Part shown: one piece after another, positions 31,788 to 40,635 of the stretch | Layout of the letters: each line of letters starts with the position of its first letter | How positions within the stretch are numbered: position 1 is the stretch's first letter | NCBI GenBank assembly: GCA_035248685.1 | Contig: DATFHF010000003.1 | Span: 83,649-147,648 of the forward strand | Direction: 5' to 3' | Length of the DNA: 64,000 bases | Origin: Jatrophihabitans_A sp035248685 | GTDB lineage: Bacteria; Actinomycetota; Actinomycetes; Mycobacteriales; Jatrophihabitantaceae | Program-made: the position numbers and the translations under genes | Notes under the pieces: model-generated | The model's input: the letters and a program-made list of their open reading frames with translations, nothing else | Databases searched by the model: none | What the model was told of the DNA's origin: nothing

Positions 31788-32468
31788 CTACGGAGCGGAT
31801 AGCACATCCTCCAGGGCTCTCTCGCATTCGGTGACTACATCCTCAAACGGTAAGTTGCCGTTTACAATCTTCAGCGCTTTACAACGCTCCAAGTCAGTCC
31901 TTAGTTGGCGTTGCACCATGCTCTGGTGCTGAACGAAGGATTGCAGCACATCGCCTCCCCACCCGTCATGTCGGCCCGCCTCAGCATCGGTAATCGTCTC
32001 TTTGCGGGTAGCGCAGGTTTTAGGATCGACATCCAGCAATATGACCAGGTCAGGTTCGGAGAGGCCCGCGAAGGACTCTGCTTTCAATGCCGGGCTAATG
32101 TCATCACGACTGGCAGCTCGAGCCACCGTTTTGTAGATCCAGCCGTCACAAACAATATCGCGGCCGGCAGCTAGGTTCGGCCGGATCACCAAGAGATCGA
32201 GTGCGCAGTACCACCCTGCCAACAGGTGCAGGAAGTGCCGATGCCCAAGCAGGTCTTGCGGGTCCCCTGGCTTTTCCCAAATCGCCGAGGCCAGCCGCGC
32301 TAGATGCTCGGTGAGAAACCGCGGTTCGAGTTCTGGTATGCCGCGATGGGAAAGCCACACCGTAGGTCCGCCAAGACGGCGCGCCAGGCTGGTGCTGACC
32401 GAGGTCTTGCCTGCGCCATCGATCCCCGCCACTACGATGAAGCTACCCAGCCGTTCACTATCGCTCAT
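31788..32468 (-). CDS. Thymidylate kinase-like P-loop kinase
   Basis: 226 aa from ATG 32468. SFIVVAGIDGAGKTSVSTSLARRLG is the G.dG.GKtt Walker A of dTMP kinases; AAGRDIVCDGWIYKTVARAA stands for the D-R-Y region (here D-G-W-I-Y) and SEPDLVILLDVDPKTCATRKE is the lid-side strand and LID entry. Sequence is divergent and AT-rich relative to neighbours, with a TTA Leu codon in NGNLPFED. A nucleotide or nucleotide-like small molecule is the likely substrate; it may serve the adjacent biosynthetic locus. Confidence 0.7.
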   Translation of the reverse strand: MSDSERLGSFIVVAGIDGAGKTSVSTSLARRLGGPTVWLSHRGIPELEPRFLTEHLARLASAIWEKPGDPQDLLGHRHFLHLLAGWYCALDLLVIRPNLAAGRDIVCDGWIYKTVARAASRDDISPALKAESFAGLSEPDLVILLDVDPKTCATRKETITDAEAGRHDGWGGDVLQSFVQHQSMVQRQLRTDLERCKALKIVNGNLPFEDVVTECERALEDVLSAP

Positions 32469-32688
32469 TCGACTCACTAAGTTCATGAATTATGGCGGCC
32501 TCGCCGCGCTCGGTGATTATCTCCCGGCACAGCAAATCTATGTCTTCAGCTCGATTATCGCGATAGAACGTCCCAGCGGTTCCCCGCATGGGATTGAGGG
32601 TAAAGCCTGCTCGATCTTTGCCCATAAATAGCATGATCTGCCTTGCCCGCTCATCCGTCATCGCTTCCGGATCATCGTTAACTGCCAC
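32458..32688 (-). CDS. Hypothetical small protein upstream of kinase
   Basis: 76 aa from GTG 32688, overlapping the kinase start by 11 nt. MTDERARQIMLFMGKDRAGFTLNPMRGTAGTFYRDNRAEDIDLLCREIITERGEAAIIHELSESNER is charged and has no recognised motif. Codon use is unlike the GC-rich cluster genes, as in the kinase. Confidence 0.5.
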   Translation of the reverse strand: MAVNDDPEAMTDERARQIMLFMGKDRAGFTLNPMRGTAGTFYRDNRAEDIDLLCREIITERGEAAIIHELSESNER

Positions 32689-32721
32689 CCACTCGGGGAC
32701 CCCGAGTCCTATAGCCAGCGG

Positions 32722-32898
32722 TCAATAATAGCCGGTGGACTCCTCGTAATTCCAATTGTCATAGACCATGGGACCGCCATTACGGCGGTGCGCTATGATG
32801 CGTCGAAGCTCGTCCGAACTCAGCTGCATTAATCCGCGCTTCAGTTTGGCCCTTCTGGCATCCAACAGCGCTTCCTCCCTCACAGACCGCACCTGCAT
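32722..32898 (-). CDS. Small peptide with aromatic C-terminus, RiPP-precursor candidate
   Basis: 58 aa from ATG 32898, or 48 aa from TTG 32865, which has GGGAGGA 8 nt upstream. The C-terminus reads RRNGGPMVYDNWNYEESTGY followed by a final Tyr: four Tyr and one Trp in the last 14 residues, after a basic helical leader-like part (KRGLMQLSSDELRRIIAHR) and a GG motif. It contains a rare TTA Leu codon (32832-32830). It shares strand with the carrier-P450 operon just upstream. Could equally be an ordinary hypothetical protein. Confidence 0.45.
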   Translation of the reverse strand: MQVRSVREEALLDARRAKLKRGLMQLSSDELRRIIAHRRNGGPMVYDNWNYEESTGYY

Positions 32899-32997
32899 CG
32901 GCTTCACCGGCGTGAGGTCTGGCGAGCCCAACGGCCGCCGTACGGTATCACAGTCGTTCCGCCCGATGCACCGGTCGACCTCGGCCGAAGCCGGCGA

Positions 32998-33282
32998 CTA
33001 CGACGAGCTGGACGCGAACTTCCACAGTCCTCGTAAGGTAAAGAACGTTGCTGGATCGATGGCCAATACATCGACCTGTTGGCCAACCTGTTTTTCAAGC
33101 CAGGCAATCAGTTCAACGCTCGACAATGAGTCGAGCACGCCGACGTCGAAGAGGTTCTCATCGTCGGTAAACCGTGGCATGGGTTCATCTCGGAACTCAG
33201 CCTGCCAGAGACTCGCTATGAAGGCGGTCACGCGGTCGTAGAATGCTTGCCGTTCCGTTTCGGGCGAAGCATCCGTGTTCAT
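32998..33282 (-). CDS. Free-standing acyl/peptidyl carrier protein
   Basis: 94 aa. FTDDENLFDVGVLDSLSSVELIAWLEKQVGQQVDV carries the phosphopantetheine Ser in the D-S-L motif at about residue 52, followed by the usual recognition helix. Its start overlaps the esterase stop by 4 nt, so it belongs to the operon P450-A-esterase-carrier. It is the probable partner of the free A protein, which lacks a T domain. Confidence 0.88.
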   Translation of the reverse strand: MNTDASPETERQAFYDRVTAFIASLWQAEFRDEPMPRFTDDENLFDVGVLDSLSSVELIAWLEKQVGQQVDVLAIDPATFFTLRGLWKFASSSS

Positions 33283-34694
33283 AAGACCTCCGTGGTGAGC
33301 AGCTGCGGATCAGAGCTAATCGCGAGGAACGGGTTGCCTGGTTTCCCATAGTCGGGCCACTCCGGTAGACCCGCCGCCCCAGGCCGGCCCGAGCGGATGA
33401 ACGATGCCCAGGCCTCGCTCATCGTCGCAGATAGTGTCTCGCTGGCCGGATCGCGGGCCGCGATGGGACAGCGCCGGGTATTTCCCAGTGCGAACGGAAC
33501 ATCGATCCCATGCGGTGTACGCGGCCTCGATCCGAGAAGCGTTGTCGTCCAGTCCAGCCGGTACATGAATGTCGCGGCGCTGTGCGCCACGTTGCGCAGC
33601 GCAACTTGCCTTGTCGGCTCGATGCATTCGTACACACCGAGCAGGCTCTGATACACGTCTCTCAGGTGGGCGTGCGGGGTGCGCACTACCTCGGCATGGA
33701 CGATCTCCACCGCCTCTTCGCCGACCAGCGGCTGGAGCAGCTCCACCACGTCCCGCTCGGTGGCGGTGGTCCAGTTCACCGCGATCTGGTTCGGCGGCAC
33801 CACTTCATCCCGGTTAGCGCCAACCAGCAACGGCACGGCACAGGCGTGCTCGAACATCGATCCACCGAACAACTCCCCGTCCACGACCGGGCCGAGCCGT
33901 ACGCCAACCCCTGCGGCGGCATCGACGATGTCTCGCACCGAGGCCCGTTCGAAAGACTTTCGGTCGGCAGGCCACACCACCGCCGCATTGCGCGCCGCGA
34001 CATCGCGGTCGACGACATCGGGGCCTTGCCGGCTCTGGACGATGGCTTGGGCAAAGAGTCCGTCGCCGGCGCGTGTTGCCAGCAGCGCATGGACACGGGC
34101 GGCGCCGGCACACGATCCGCCGATCGTGATCCTGGATGGGTCACCGCCGACCTCGGCGATGTTCTGGGCAACCCACTCGAGCGCCGCCAGGCAGTCGAGC
34201 ACCCCGACATTCGCTGAGTACTGGTCGCCGAGTAGCTCGGTGGTGTCGAGGTATCCGAGCGGGCCGAGCCGCGAGTTGAACGACACCACCACGATGCCGT
34301 GCGTTCGGGCGAAGTGCGCTCCGTCGTACCAGGGCCAGGAACCCGAACCGGTCGACAGCCCGGAGTGGAACCACACCAGCACCGGCGCTGCCACGGCGTC
34401 GAGCCGAGCCCAGATGTTCAGCCCGAGGCAATCCTCGCTCTCGCGCTGCTCCGCCGCTGGAATCCCCAGCAATCGCAGCGCCGTCAAGCCGCGGATCCGC
34501 TTGGCTTGGGGACAGGACGGAGCGAAATCCAGGCAATCACGCACGTCCGAATGTGGAACCGGTGGCGCCGGTCGATGGAAACGACGGGCACCGGAGCAGT
34601 CGGCGGCGTACCGCAACCCCCGGAAGATCAGGACGTCTCGGTCGAGCTGTCCGGTGTATGTTCCGGCGGCAGTGGTGAGCTTGATACCTGTCAT
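33279..34694 (-). CDS. Type-B carboxylesterase-like protein with Cys nucleophile
   Basis: 471 aa. Overall a para-nitrobenzyl-esterase fold: FRGLRYA near the start, SEDCLGLNIW, NVGVLDCLAALEWVAQNIAEVGGDPSRITIGG, LVGANRDEV (acid) and TPHGIDVPFALGN (His). The nucleophile elbow reads GSCAGA with Cys195 (codon TGT at 34112-34110) where the family has GESAGA. The oxyanion loop is also changed, HSGLSTGSG for HGGGFxxGS. A Cys-His-Glu triad suits thioester chemistry or acyl transfer, such as release, cyclisation or trapping of a carrier-bound substrate, better than ester hydrolysis. ATGA overlaps both neighbours. Confidence 0.85.
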   Translation of the reverse strand: MTGIKLTTAAGTYTGQLDRDVLIFRGLRYAADCSGARRFHRPAPPVPHSDVRDCLDFAPSCPQAKRIRGLTALRLLGIPAAEQRESEDCLGLNIWARLDAVAAPVLVWFHSGLSTGSGSWPWYDGAHFARTHGIVVVSFNSRLGPLGYLDTTELLGDQYSANVGVLDCLAALEWVAQNIAEVGGDPSRITIGGSCAGAARVHALLATRAGDGLFAQAIVQSRQGPDVVDRDVAARNAAVVWPADRKSFERASVRDIVDAAAGVGVRLGPVVDGELFGGSMFEHACAVPLLVGANRDEVVPPNQIAVNWTTATERDVVELLQPLVGEEAVEIVHAEVVRTPHAHLRDVYQSLLGVYECIEPTRQVALRNVAHSAATFMYRLDWTTTLLGSRPRTPHGIDVPFALGNTRRCPIAARDPASETLSATMSEAWASFIRSGRPGAAGLPEWPDYGKPGNPFLAISSDPQLLTTEVL

Positions 34695-36199
34695 CGGCGG
34701 CCCGCAGTCCGGGCAACAAAGTGCGACCGAAGCTCGTCCCGGTCGATTTTGCCATTAGGTGTCAGCGGAATCGTGTCAACGGCCAGGTACACGTCCGGAA
34801 TCATGAACGGTGGCAGGGCGCGGGCTAATCGCTGCCGAATTATCGAGCTCTCGACCGGAACTCCGGCATGGACGAGGAACGCGCCGAGCAGCGGGCCGCG
34901 CGACGTGGGCACCGGAGTAACCACGGCTTCGCCGCCGAGCTGGTGTCTGAGCGCCGACTCGATCTCGGCCGGTTCGATGCGATAGCCGCGGTGTTTGAAC
35001 TGATCATCGAGCCGCCCCTGGATGACCAGCAGTTCGCGGCCGGCAACCGATCTGATCATGCCGAGGTCACCAGAGCGGTAGAACGTCGCGTCCGACTCGG
35101 TTACGAAGCGCTGCCGGGTCAAGTCATCCCGACGCCAGTACCCGGTCGTTACACCGTTCCCACCGATCCATACTTCGCCCTCCGCGCCGGCCGGCAGCCG
35201 CGCGCCATCCGCATCGCGGATGGAGATGACAGCATCGGGAAGCGGGGTGCCTACCGGTAGCAGGCCGGCGGGCGCCTCGGTCAGATCGACGTCCCAGTAC
35301 GTCGCGAAGGTTGTCGTTTCGGTCGGGCCGTAGACGTGTAGCAGGCGGCCGGGATAGCCAGACCGGACGAACTCGCAGACGGTGTCGCTGTCGGCTAGTT
35401 CCCCACCGAACAACAGCGTTGTCACGCCATGCAGGCCCTCCGCTGCGCCGCGCGCCAACCGGTTGAAAAGGCCGGTTGTGAGAAACAGCATTGTCGGGCG
35501 GTCGCCTGCGGTACGTCTGAGCTTGGGCGCTGCCGCACTCAAGATGCCTGTGACGATTCGCAACGTGCCGCCGTTCAGCAGCGCCCCCCAGACCTCAAAG
35601 GTCATTGCGTCGAACGCGGCGTTCGAGACCTGGCCGATGACCGGCGCCGCCGACAGGTCGACCCAGGTGCAGTCAACGACTAAGTGAGCGACGTTGGCAA
35701 CTGAGACACCGACGCCCTTGGGAAGCCCCGTCGAACCTGACGTATACAGCAGGCAGGCAAGCGGCTCGGCGGACGGCTCCGTAGGTATGGCACGTCCGAT
35801 CGTTTCCACATCGGCCCGGCCATCGATGACGACGGTGAGACCACCGAACCAGCTGGTCACATCGGCGCCATGGCTAGCGTCGGTGGCGACGGCGTGCAGG
35901 TCGGCGTCGGCGGCCAGGTACGCCAGGCGTTCCGTCGGATACTCCACCGGCAGTGGTACGTAGGCGCCGCCGGCGAGCACGATCGCCATGATCGTCTCGA
36001 CGTGCTGAATCCCCCGGTCGAGATGCACCCCCACCCTTGCCCCGTCGCGGACGCCGGCGCGATCGAGGGCCTGGGCGAGGCGGGACGCACGTTGCCTGAG
36101 CAGCCGGTAGCTGACCTCGCGGCCATCATCGTCGAGCACCGCGCACCGGTTCGGGTGCTCACGCGCGATCTCTTCGAACCGAAGCGCGAGTGCCGTCAC
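34691..36199 (-). CDS. Free-standing NRPS-type adenylation protein
   Basis: 502 aa, complete A domain without T or C domain. A3 LLYTSGSTGLPKG (about 151), A4 FDAMTFEVWGALLNGG, A5 YGPTETTTFATYW, A7 YRSGDLGMI, A8 GRLDDQFKHRGYRIEPAEIE and A10 NGKIDRDEL (Lys) are all present. The pocket residues, read against PheA by eye, suggest about D-A-F-F-L-G-V-T-F-K, hinting at a branched hydrophobic amino acid; this is tentative. It likely loads the carrier at 32998-33282, with the P450 oxidising the bound residue. Overlaps P450 and esterase genes by 4 nt each. Confidence 0.88.
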   Translation of the reverse strand: MTALALRFEEIAREHPNRCAVLDDDGREVSYRLLRQRASRLAQALDRAGVRDGARVGVHLDRGIQHVETIMAIVLAGGAYVPLPVEYPTERLAYLAADADLHAVATDASHGADVTSWFGGLTVVIDGRADVETIGRAIPTEPSAEPLACLLYTSGSTGLPKGVGVSVANVAHLVVDCTWVDLSAAPVIGQVSNAAFDAMTFEVWGALLNGGTLRIVTGILSAAAPKLRRTAGDRPTMLFLTTGLFNRLARGAAEGLHGVTTLLFGGELADSDTVCEFVRSGYPGRLLHVYGPTETTTFATYWDVDLTEAPAGLLPVGTPLPDAVISIRDADGARLPAGAEGEVWIGGNGVTTGYWRRDDLTRQRFVTESDATFYRSGDLGMIRSVAGRELLVIQGRLDDQFKHRGYRIEPAEIESALRHQLGGEAVVTPVPTSRGPLLGAFLVHAGVPVESSIIRQRLARALPPFMIPDVYLAVDTIPLTPNGKIDRDELRSHFVARTAGRR

Positions 36200-37392
36200 G
36201 ACCGGCCGCCCGACGCCGTCGAGACTGCGGTACCGATCTGCACGTTAAGCCTGCCGGGTCTGCTGAACGTCCAACCCGCCCGCCAGTCGAGGCTGAGCGA
36301 CAGCGGTAGACCTTGCAGCGCGGACGCCACGGTACGCAATACGACGGCGGCCTCCGACTCACCCAGCCAGGCGCCCAGGCAGCCGTGAATGCCGTGTCCG
36401 AACGTCAGCGGACGCGGGGGCCGTGGACGGTGCGGCTCGAACCGATCCGGCTCGTCGAACGAGGCGGCATCCCGGTTGGTGCTGCTAATGCACAGCTGCA
36501 CAATGTCATTCTTCTTCACCGGGATGCCGGCCAGCTCGGTATCGGCGATGGCGAACCGTGGCACGAAGCGGACCGGCGGCCGCAACCTCAGCGCTTCGGT
36601 GACAACATCCCGGGCATCGATGGCATCCGCCGCAACCGCGTCCAGAATCCCCGGTTGTTCGACCAGGGTGATCATGCTGTTCGCGATAGCAGCAGTCGTC
36701 GTCGCGGAGCCGGCCACGATGAGCATCACGATGTGGTCGACCGCCACCTCACGAGAGATGGTCCGGTTGGCGACCTCGTCGCGAAGAACGTCGACGACGG
36801 TGCCATCGAGCGCCGGCTGGTCGAGTAACTCAGCCGCGAACGCGCTCAGTTCGGCCCGGGCGGTGCGTGCCTGAGTCGGCGAGGCCACCCCCAGGTCGAT
36901 GCTCGTGACCACCGGCGCGGCCTGTTCGGCAAGCCACGGCGCCGCGGCGGCATCGCAGCCCAGCACCTCGCTCAAGACTCGCATCGGAACGACATCGGCG
37001 ATATCGGTCAGCACGTCGATCGCACCCTGGCCGGACAGGCCCTGCACGACCGGTTCGACCACCGGCGCGATCAGGGTGGGGATCAGGCGGTCGATGACTC
37101 GGCGACGAAGCGCGGACCGCAACCGCGTTCGGAGCACCTCGTGGGAAGAGCCTTGTGAATCAAGGATGGTCGATCCGAAAACCAGCCGGCTCACCCGAAA
37201 TGGATGTTGCGCGCTAAAGGCTTCGGCACTCATGACGCGGGTGGCGTCGTCATGGCAGAAGACAATCCAGGACCGTCTGGTCGGGTGACGGGCAACCGGC
37301 AAGTGGGCTCGGTGCCAGGCGTAGACGTCCCAGGGGTCAGCCGCGATCGCGTGCGGCAGGCGGCAGGCACCAGGATTGTCGGCCAACAGCAC
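36196..37392 (-). CDS. Cytochrome P450, carrier-linked tailoring candidate
   Basis: 398 aa from a GTG. I-helix AGSATTTAA (227-235), ExxR as EALR (266-269), and heme signature FGHGIHGCLGAWLGE with Cys338. No membrane anchor, as in soluble bacterial P450s. Translational coupling to the A protein and proximity of a free carrier recall NikQ and NovI, which hydroxylate an aminoacyl group held on a carrier. An alternative substrate is the aromatic peptide encoded at 32722-32898. Confidence 0.92.
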   Translation of the reverse strand: MLLADNPGACRLPHAIAADPWDVYAWHRAHLPVARHPTRRSWIVFCHDDATRVMSAEAFSAQHPFRVSRLVFGSTILDSQGSSHEVLRTRLRSALRRRVIDRLIPTLIAPVVEPVVQGLSGQGAIDVLTDIADVVPMRVLSEVLGCDAAAAPWLAEQAAPVVTSIDLGVASPTQARTARAELSAFAAELLDQPALDGTVVDVLRDEVANRTISREVAVDHIVMLIVAGSATTTAAIANSMITLVEQPGILDAVAADAIDARDVVTEALRLRPPVRFVPRFAIADTELAGIPVKKNDIVQLCISSTNRDAASFDEPDRFEPHRPRPPRPLTFGHGIHGCLGAWLGESEAAVVLRTVASALQGLPLSLSLDWRAGWTFSRPGRLNVQIGTAVSTASGGRS

Positions 37393-37424
37393 CTACCCAG
37401 CCGCTGCTTGGCTGAACCGCTCGG

Positions 37425-38645
37425 TCACGGCGTCAAACCGTAGATCCGGGCGGCGTTCGTGTAAAGGATGCGATCCCGAAGCCCTGCGTCCATCCCGGCA
37501 AGGTTCCGATCGAGCAGTTCCCTGGCCGTTCCCGACTGCGAAATGGGACCCGGCGCGATGCAGGCGACGTGCGGGAAGTCCGTCTCGAACATGATGTTGT
37601 CCGGGTAGAGATCCGCGAGCCGGCGCAGCGTTTCGTCCTCGAACCAGAAGGTGACCAGGATCTGTCGACGAAAGTACTCGCTAGGACGTAGCCAACCCGG
37701 GTTCAGCTTGGCCGCTCCGAGCCCGACCCAGTCCCAGTCGAGCATGTCGAGAAGGTAAGGGACGTAGCCGTAGCCGCTTTCCGTGGAGACAAACTTCAGT
37801 TCCGGGAACCGCTCGCAGATGCCGCCGCAGATCAAGTCGGCGATGACATCGGCATTCTGCATCAACCGCAAGGACGTGTCTCGCACGGCTTCGGCGGCAT
37901 CACGGCCCGCCCGAAGCGAGCGGATGGCGCGTGCGCGCGCATCGGCCGGTGCCGATGCGGTGCGGGACGCACGAGCGGTGCGACCCTCGCCGAAGCCGAT
38001 ATGAAAGTTCACTGAAAGGTTGTTGGCTTGGACTGCTTCCCATAACCGATACCAGTGGGGCGAGGCCAAGGGCGGTAGCCCCTCGACCGCGTTGGGCGCG
38101 CCCGGGAACGCTACGCCTCGGTGGCCGAGCGCGAGACATCGTTCCATCTCCGCAATGGCCTCATCGAGATCCCACAGCGGCAGCACCGTGAGCGGCACGA
38201 AGACGCCGGGAACCGCAGCGGCGAAGTCGGCCGTGAAGTCGTTATAGGCGCGAATGCAAGCAGTCTGAAACTCGACGTCGGCCACCTCGAGGATCGATCG
38301 GATTCGAAACCACACGACGTTCGGGTAGAGCACCTGGGCCCCGACCCCGAATTCTCGCAACCGGCTAGCCCGCGCATGCGGATCGAAGCTCGCCGGGTCC
38401 GCCTCCGCCTGCTTGCGAGGATGCGACGGCGGGTACTCGGGCCAGCCGGCCATGGCAGACTTCCAGGCCGCGGTGACCGGCGCTCCGCCGATGTACCAGT
38501 ACTCGGATTCCTCGGCGGCATGCCAGGAAATTTGTGGTGCCACCTCGGCCCACTTGGCCGGCAACCGACTCAGCCACAGATCCGGCGGCTCGCTGACATG
38601 GCTATCGACGTCTACTACACGCGGGGCGACTGCAGCGGTCTCCAC
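37425..38645 (-). CDS. Amidohydrolase-2 family enzyme (decarboxylase/hydrolase type)
   Basis: 406 aa from GTG 38645 (AAGGAG 5 nt upstream). Begins with metal motif VDVDSHVSEPPDLWLSRLP, later NNLSVNFHIGFGE (His), FVSTESGYGYVPYLLDMLDW (E-s-g-.-g) and FETDFPHVACI (Asp). This is the ACMSD/ligW/4-oxalomesaconate-hydratase-like clade, where members remove CO2 or hydrolyse C-C or amide bonds in small carboxylic acids. It is the first gene of the amidohydrolase-P450-A-esterase-carrier operon, 32 nt before the P450. Confidence 0.85.
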   Translation of the reverse strand: METAAVAPRVVDVDSHVSEPPDLWLSRLPAKWAEVAPQISWHAAEESEYWYIGGAPVTAAWKSAMAGWPEYPPSHPRKQAEADPASFDPHARASRLREFGVGAQVLYPNVVWFRIRSILEVADVEFQTACIRAYNDFTADFAAAVPGVFVPLTVLPLWDLDEAIAEMERCLALGHRGVAFPGAPNAVEGLPPLASPHWYRLWEAVQANNLSVNFHIGFGEGRTARASRTASAPADARARAIRSLRAGRDAAEAVRDTSLRLMQNADVIADLICGGICERFPELKFVSTESGYGYVPYLLDMLDWDWVGLGAAKLNPGWLRPSEYFRRQILVTFWFEDETLRRLADLYPDNIMFETDFPHVACIAPGPISQSGTARELLDRNLAGMDAGLRDRILYTNAARIYGLTP

Positions 38646-38834
38646 CCGGCTCCTTCCCGAGCACTCGTACGAAAGTGTCCGATCAATACGGACGAGTGTC
38701 GGTCGAGCGCCACACCAGCACGGCGGACGAGATAGTAGCATGGCCGAACATGCGCCCGAAGAGGGCAACTTCGGCCGCTACCCAAGCGGGTCTTGGCACG
38801 GGCCTTCGGCAACCGGCGAACAGAGCGAGGTGCA

Positions 38835-39929
38835 GTGGCTCAGCCCAGCGACTCGATCGAATGGCGTTTCCTTGAGTCCGCCTGTCGGCTACCAGCACCC
38901 GAAGCTGCCACCGAACTGGAAACACTGCTCAGGGACAAGTCGCTGGATGTGGTCGCCCTGGTCGCGTACGCGGCGCATCACAAACTGCTTCCGTACCTGG
39001 CGAGGGTGCTGAATCTGACGTCAATGCCGGTGCTGCCACCGCTACTCGCGAACGTGCTCGTGCTGCACGCAGCGAACAGCTATAAGGCGAAGCAACTGAC
39101 CCAAACGACGGCCGCGCTTTGTGAACAGCTCGCCGCGGAGGGCGTTACCGTCGCGGTAACCAAGGGTCTCGCGCTGCACCACACGCTCTATCAAGCGGAC
39201 GGCACCCGGTATTTCACCGATGTGGATCTCATGATCAAGCCCGCGGACGCGCCCGTCACGGCGCGGACCTTGGCCGCGCAGGGCTACCAGGTCGGGCGAT
39301 GCAACCGGCAGCGCCAGGACGTAACGCCGCTGGAATCGGCCGAGCTTCTCGTTTACTCGCTGAGCCCGGACCACTTGCCGAAGAGCGCGCTGCCGTTGGC
39401 CGATCCGTTCCTGCCCGCGGTGGCCATCGATGTCGCGTTCAGCCTCACCTGGGCGGCGGCGCCTTGGTCGGTACCGATGGATGATGCGCTGGCAGGCTGC
39501 CGAACGATCCCCGCCGACAGCACGCAACTCCCCGTGCTCGCCGATGATTTCCACTTTCTCTTTCTGATCCTGCACTTGTTTCGGGAAGCGTGGCACGAAT
39601 CCAGCATGGACAAGATCAACCTCGCTCAATTTCGCGACATCGCCGGCTTCGCCGAGCTCCTTCAACCCACAGGCCTGCAACGGGTGCGAGACCTGGTGCG
39701 CGGGTACCGGCTCGAAGAGCCGGTGAGCTGGGTGCTCGGGCACCTCGAGCAGTTGTTCGACGTGTCCATCGCCGCGCAGCTGTGCGCTGGATCTCCGCGC
39801 GAATCATGGTTACAGACCGTCAAACTGCGTCGCGGCGAGGTCGGACGCTGGTCCGGCGACATGCGCGAACGCCTCTTCCAGGGTCGCAACAGCATCCTGG
39901 GACGGGCCGGCTACGAGCCCGGCGCCTGA
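38835..39929 (+). CDS. Nucleotidyltransferase-fold protein (NTP_transf_5-like)
   Basis: 364 aa from GTG 38835. GVTVAVTKGLALHHTLYQADGTRYFTDVDLMI is the signature of the uncharacterised PF14907-type family (vlKG..l...lY......R..sDiDllv). The rest is helical, with HFLFLILHLFREAWHESSMDKINLAQFRDIAG. Members are often found in peptide biosynthesis clusters, lasso clusters in particular, where the role is unproved. Plus strand, divergent from the amidohydrolase operon across 189 nt. Confidence 0.75.
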   Translation: MAQPSDSIEWRFLESACRLPAPEAATELETLLRDKSLDVVALVAYAAHHKLLPYLARVLNLTSMPVLPPLLANVLVLHAANSYKAKQLTQTTAALCEQLAAEGVTVAVTKGLALHHTLYQADGTRYFTDVDLMIKPADAPVTARTLAAQGYQVGRCNRQRQDVTPLESAELLVYSLSPDHLPKSALPLADPFLPAVAIDVAFSLTWAAAPWSVPMDDALAGCRTIPADSTQLPVLADDFHFLFLILHLFREAWHESSMDKINLAQFRDIAGFAELLQPTGLQRVRDLVRGYRLEEPVSWVLGHLEQLFDVSIAAQLCAGSPRESWLQTVKLRRGEVGRWSGDMRERLFQGRNSILGRAGYEPGA

Positions 39930-39937
39930 CCGCTGCC

Positions 39938-40483
39938 TCAGCCGCCTTGGGGCTGCGCTATTGCCGGTTCGGATTCCGCCGACGGTTCTGCCCCGGCGCT
40001 GGAGATCTGATCGGGGTAGGTGGCGTCCTCGGGGTCGCGGACCATCAGCTCGATTTTGGCGGTGGCGAAGATCTCGCGGGTCGGCGCTCCCGCGTGGTAT
40101 CGCTTCAATGCCACGACCCGGCGAATCCCTACGCCCACGATGAGAAGCGAGCAGGTGCGGCACGGTTCCATCGAGCAATAAACCGTGGCGCCTTCCAAAG
40201 CAACCCCGCGGCGGGCAGCTTGCACGATCGCATTCTGTTCCGCGTGTATCGTTCGCACGCAGTGAATTCGCTCGGAGCCACTTTCGTCAATTACCCGGGT
40301 GAATGCATGACCTACATCGTCACAATGTGGAAAGCCCGGCGGCGCGCCCACATATCCCGTACACAAAATCTGCTTGTCGCGTACCACGACGCAGCCGCTA
40401 CGGCCTCGATCGCAGGTAGCCCGGCTCCCCACCATGGGAACCAGTTGGAGGAAATAATCGTCCCAGTCCGGCCTGTCCGTCAC
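39938..40483 (-). CDS. dCMP deaminase-like enzyme
   Basis: 181 aa from GTG 40483 (GGAG upstream). Zinc site: CVRTIHAEQNAIVQAARRG (His, Glu) and ATVYCSMEPCRTCSLLIVGVGI (two Cys). The N-terminal WDDYFLQLVPMVGSRATCDRGRSGCVVVRDKQILCTGYVG and GAPPGFPHCDD are typical of deoxycytidylate deaminases, and Cys/His there may bind a second zinc. It deaminates dCMP or a related cytosine nucleotide. Embedded in the biosynthetic block next to a Nudix gene; the C-terminal 25 residues are acidic and disordered. Confidence 0.85.
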   Translation of the reverse strand: MTDRPDWDDYFLQLVPMVGSRATCDRGRSGCVVVRDKQILCTGYVGAPPGFPHCDDVGHAFTRVIDESGSERIHCVRTIHAEQNAIVQAARRGVALEGATVYCSMEPCRTCSLLIVGVGIRRVVALKRYHAGAPTREIFATAKIELMVRDPEDATYPDQISSAGAEPSAESEPAIAQPQGG

Positions 40484-40635
40484 TATCCTGCTCCCCCGGG
40501 CCAGTGGATGAATCGCGTCGATCCGGTAAACCAAGCGAGGCTAGCAGGCGTTCCCCGGCCGGTCGCACGAGGTGCGGTAGGAGCTACGGCGTGTCGACTT
40601 TCGCTGCGAACGCACGGCGTTATAAGGTCGCGCGG

